This document shows, piece after piece, positions 22,337 to 24,540 of a stretch of 24,540 bases of DNA; position 1 is the stretch's first letter; every line of letters begins with the position of its first letter. Source of the stretch: an uncultured Collinsella sp. (lineage in GTDB: Bacteria > Actinomycetota > Coriobacteriia > Coriobacteriales > Coriobacteriaceae); the NCBI GenBank assembly GCA_900552755.1, contig USAY01000015.1, positions 1 to 24,540 of the forward strand. Reading direction: 5' to 3'. The translations under genes and the position numbers were made by a program. The notes under the pieces are model-generated. The model had not been told where the DNA came from and did no database searches. It worked only from the letters and a program-made list of their open reading frames with translations.

Positions 22337-23701
22337 CTACTTCGGTGCATTCCCGCTGCGGTCGCGTTCACTTTGCTCTACGCGCCATTCTTCCCAGCCG
22401 CGCCCGGCAGGCTGCCAAAATGCACCGCGTTCCAAGCCATCGGGCAAATAGCGCTGATCGACCCAGCCTTCGGGATAATCATGCGGATACTTATATACAC
22501 CGTATTCGTCGCTACCTGGGCGATGACGATCGCGCAAATAACTCGGCACCTCACGTAAACCGCTGCTATGAATATCGGCCAACGCCGCGTCAATCGAGGC
22601 CTCACATGCGTTTGACTTAGGCGCCAAGCACACATAGAGTGCAGCCTGAGCAAGGTTAATGCGGCACTCGGGATAGCCAATGACCTCAGCAGACTTAAAC
22701 GCGGCATGCGCCACCAAAAGCGCCTGCGGGTCGGCGTTGCCAACATCCTCAGAAGCGTGAATCATAATACGGCGAGCGATAAACTTAGGATCCTCCCCAG
22801 CATCGATCATGCGCGCGAGCCAATAGATCGTGGCATCGGGGTCACTACCGCGCATAGACTTAATAAACGCACTGATGATGTCGTAGTGCATGTCGCCGTT
22901 TTTGTCGTATGTAAAGCCGCGACGCGGGTTGGCGATCTTCACGTCATCCACGGTGATGGGATAGCGCTCCCCCGCCGCGGGCGCTGGCGTTCCCTCGGTA
23001 TCGGGACGCGTGACGGCAATCTCGCTCGCAAGCTCGAGCGTCGTGAGCGCCGAGCGAGCGTCACCCGCTGCCAGCGTGCAGATGGTCTTGACCGTATCCT
23101 CATCGGCCGAGAACTTACCGTTCAAGCCCTGCGGTGCCTCAAGCGCACGTTCAATAAGCGTGGCGATATCCTCATCCTTCAGATGCTCAAGCTCCACCAC
23201 ACGCCCACGCGACAACAGTGCCGAGTTGACCTCGAAGTACGGATTCTCCGTCGTGGCGCCAATCATAATGACGGTACGGTTCTCAACTGCATGCAGCAGG
23301 GCATCCTGCTGCGACTTAGAGAAGCGGTGAATCTCATCGATGAATAGAATGGTGCGGCGGTCGTAGGTATTCAGGCGCGTCTTGGCCTCATCAATCACGC
23401 GGCGCAAGTCCTTCACGGTGCCCGTCACAGCGCTGACCTCGACAAACTCGCTCTTAGTATGGTTGGCGATAATATGGGCCAGCGTCGTCTTGCCCGTACC
23501 GGCAGGCCCGTACAGAATCACGCTCGAAAGCACGTCGTGCTCGATCGCGGCACGCAACCATGAGCCCTTACCGACGGCCTTTTGCTGGCCCACATACTCG
23601 TCGAGCGAATTGGGGCGCATGCGCACCGCAAGCGGCGCATTTTTAAAGGAACGCTCGCGCGTCGAGGCAGAAAAAAGGTCGTCCATAGCCATCCCGTGCA
23701 T
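22337..23701 (-). CDS. rarA: Replication-associated recombination protein RarA (MgsA, AAA+ ATPase)
   Basis: RarA acts at stalled replication forks and single-strand gaps. The 454-residue protein has Walker A GPAGTGKT (65-72), Walker B ILFIDEIH (D122, E123), sensor-1 GATTENPYFEVNSALLSRGRV and the C-terminal tetramer domain with the family's YGVYKYPHDYPEGWVDQRYLP ending. Length is normal. Start choice is uncertain: ATG at 23701, 23692 or 23686 (MDDLFSAS) are all in frame, and GAGG at about 23717 is far away. A consensus LexA/DinR box and a TATACT -10 lie upstream, so it is likely part of the SOS response. It follows the dGTPase-like gene on the same strand. Confidence 0.94.
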   Translation of the reverse strand: MHGMAMDDLFSASTRERSFKNAPLAVRMRPNSLDEYVGQQKAVGKGSWLRAAIEHDVLSSVILYGPAGTGKTTLAHIIANHTKSEFVEVSAVTGTVKDLRRVIDEAKTRLNTYDRRTILFIDEIHRFSKSQQDALLHAVENRTVIMIGATTENPYFEVNSALLSRGRVVELEHLKDEDIATLIERALEAPQGLNGKFSADEDTVKTICTLAAGDARSALTTLELASEIAVTRPDTEGTPAPAAGERYPITVDDVKIANPRRGFTYDKNGDMHYDIISAFIKSMRGSDPDATIYWLARMIDAGEDPKFIARRIMIHASEDVGNADPQALLVAHAAFKSAEVIGYPECRINLAQAALYVCLAPKSNACEASIDAALADIHSSGLREVPSYLRDRHRPGSDEYGVYKYPHDYPEGWVDQRYLPDGLERGAFWQPAGRGWEEWRVEQSERDRSGNAPK

Positions 23702-23725
23702 CCATCAAAATCGTTGTTCCTCAAC

Positions 23726-23731
23726 AGTATA
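23726..23731 (-). promoter_or_regulatory. -10 box of rarA
   Basis: TATACT on the minus strand lies 24 bases before the first rarA ATG. A -35 at a normal distance would fall on the LexA-type box, and the matching hexamer is weak. The overlap is as expected for a repressed promoter. Confidence 0.45.
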
Positions 23732-23742
23732 CCGAAAATATA

Positions 23743-23756
23743 CGAACTACCGTTCG
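23743..23756. promoter_or_regulatory. LexA/DinR operator (SOS box) at rarA
   Basis: CGAAC-TACC-GTTCG exactly fits the Gram-positive and actinobacterial LexA box CGAAC-N4-GTTCG. It overlaps the stop codon (23747-23749) of the upstream gene and sits at the expected -35 region of rarA. Confidence 0.7.
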
Positions 23757-24540
23757 TTAATATAGGTACGATGCGGAAACTTCAGCCCCGGGAACAGCTT
23801 GCTCGTCAGCTCACAGAAATAGCCGTCCGTCATGCTCGAAATGTAATCCACTACGGTCTGATCTTTATCATCCTGCCATGCATAGGTGCGATTGTAGTAG
23901 GAAAGCTGCCGCTCAATGCGCGAAATGTGATGCCTAAAGATATACGAAGACTCGTCGCCTTCGTTTATATCCTGCAGGCAACGGTCATAGAGCTTTTCGA
24001 ACGCCTCGCGCAGCTCCGTTTCGGAGTCGCCCTCGATGCCGCCCTTGCTATAGATCTTCTCGTAGTTCTCGCGCTTAGCGCGGCGGATTTCCTCGAACAG
24101 GTCCTCGCTCATCTCGATGCGCGGCTTGCCATAGCTGTGCTCGACGATATCGATAGAGGCATGCGTGAGAATCCAGCTGTTGTATGCTCCGCCAAGCCCA
24201 TCGTCAAAAGCGTCGGGTGACAGCAGGCCCGCCGCAATGGCGTCTTGGCGATCACGCCCCGCATAGGCAAGAATATCCGAGATGCGAACGACACAGCCCT
24301 CAAGCGTCATGGGGCGCAAGTGCTCAATTGCGCTATAGCCTGTGGCAATGCAATCCTCGACGGTTCGATCGAACTGGTCAAAGGAACCCATGTCCGAGAG
24401 CTCGAACACACGCTGCTCGTACTCGCCGTTGTGGCAGAGCACGCCATCGAGCGTCTGAAGCGACACGTTGCGACCGTACAGCGCATCGAGCACGCGGACC
24501 GACTGCACGTTATGGAAAAAATAACGACCCGTGCGCTCGT
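23747..24540 (-). CDS. dGTPase-like HD-domain triphosphohydrolase, partial (N-terminus outside the window)
   Basis: The frame is open to the last base of the window, so the N-terminal part lies beyond 24540. The first visible residues, ERTGRYFFHN, continue without a break. The protein resembles the deoxyguanosine triphosphate triphosphohydrolase (Dgt) family: TLDGVLCHNGEYE and RISDILAYAGRDRQDAI are the family's late helices. Such enzymes hydrolyse dNTPs to nucleosides plus triphosphate and lower dNTP pools. The catalytic HD pair should lie in the unseen part. It is directly followed by rarA on the same strand, and its stop codon lies within a LexA box. A GTG at 24508 is in frame but internal, not the start. 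Confidence 0.8.
   Translation of the reverse strand, partial: ERTGRYFFHNVQSVRVLDALYGRNVSLQTLDGVLCHNGEYEQRVFELSDMGSFDQFDRTVEDCIATGYSAIEHLRPMTLEGCVVRISDILAYAGRDRQDAIAAGLLSPDAFDDGLGGAYNSWILTHASIDIVEHSYGKPRIEMSEDLFEEIRRAKRENYEKIYSKGGIEGDSETELREAFEKLYDRCLQDINEGDESSYIFRHHISRIERQLSYYNRTYAWQDDKDQTVVDYISSMTDGYFCELTSKLFPGLKFPHRTYINER

Noticed and set aside
1..24540. CRISPR arrays, tRNA or rRNA genes, insertion sequences and prophage genes
   Set aside because: No regularly spaced repeats, no clover-leaf sequences ending in CCA, and no transposase or phage protein was seen.

Overview
This window joins two different bacterial genomes. Bases 1 to about 2,050 carry Bacteroidota-type genes, most like Alistipes or relatives: an RlmN methyltransferase, a secreted thioredoxin-fold protein with a WCPPC motif, and the 3' part of an HXXEE-like membrane protein. 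From about 2,095 to the end, gene content and order are those of a Coriobacteriia member such as Collinsella (Actinomycetota). The HXXEE-like gene runs into the junction and loses its N-terminus there. A 73-base hairpin element starts right at the boundary. A chimeric metagenome contig is the simplest explanation. Taxon names come from recognising protein style and gene order, not from a search.

Layout of the second part: a fructose-family PTS permease (IIB-IIC-IIA, minus strand) is divergent from a MurR/RpiR regulator (plus strand), with a repeat-rich control region between them. A long minus-strand block follows, read from right to left: alaS, ruvX, mltG, yqeG-like HAD phosphatase, aroK, an aroB-like gene, then (after a 132-base gap) an M24 aminopeptidase, efp, an Asp23-family gene, nusB, xseB, tlyA, nadK and recN. 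Many neighbours overlap by 4 to 11 bases or are separated by only a few, so they are probably co-transcribed. The block ends in a two-way terminator shared with the regulator gene.

Upstream of alaS lies a second minus-strand block: a dGTPase-like HD protein (cut by the window end), rarA, a DUF948-like coiled-coil membrane protein, an RsbW-like anti-sigma protein, a SigB/SigF-type sigma factor and an AI-2E-family permease. This looks like a general-stress and DNA-maintenance module. A consensus LexA/DinR box sits just upstream of rarA. Between the two blocks a small, AT-richer two-helix membrane gene faces the other way.

I found no complete novel system, CRISPR array, tRNA, rRNA or insertion sequence. 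The points most worth a second look are the genome junction, an AroB-like protein that has lost its metal ligands, the LexA box at rarA, the RsbW-like protein without the usual ATP-binding residues, and the antisense layout around the small membrane gene. No stretch over 300 bases lacks a gene.
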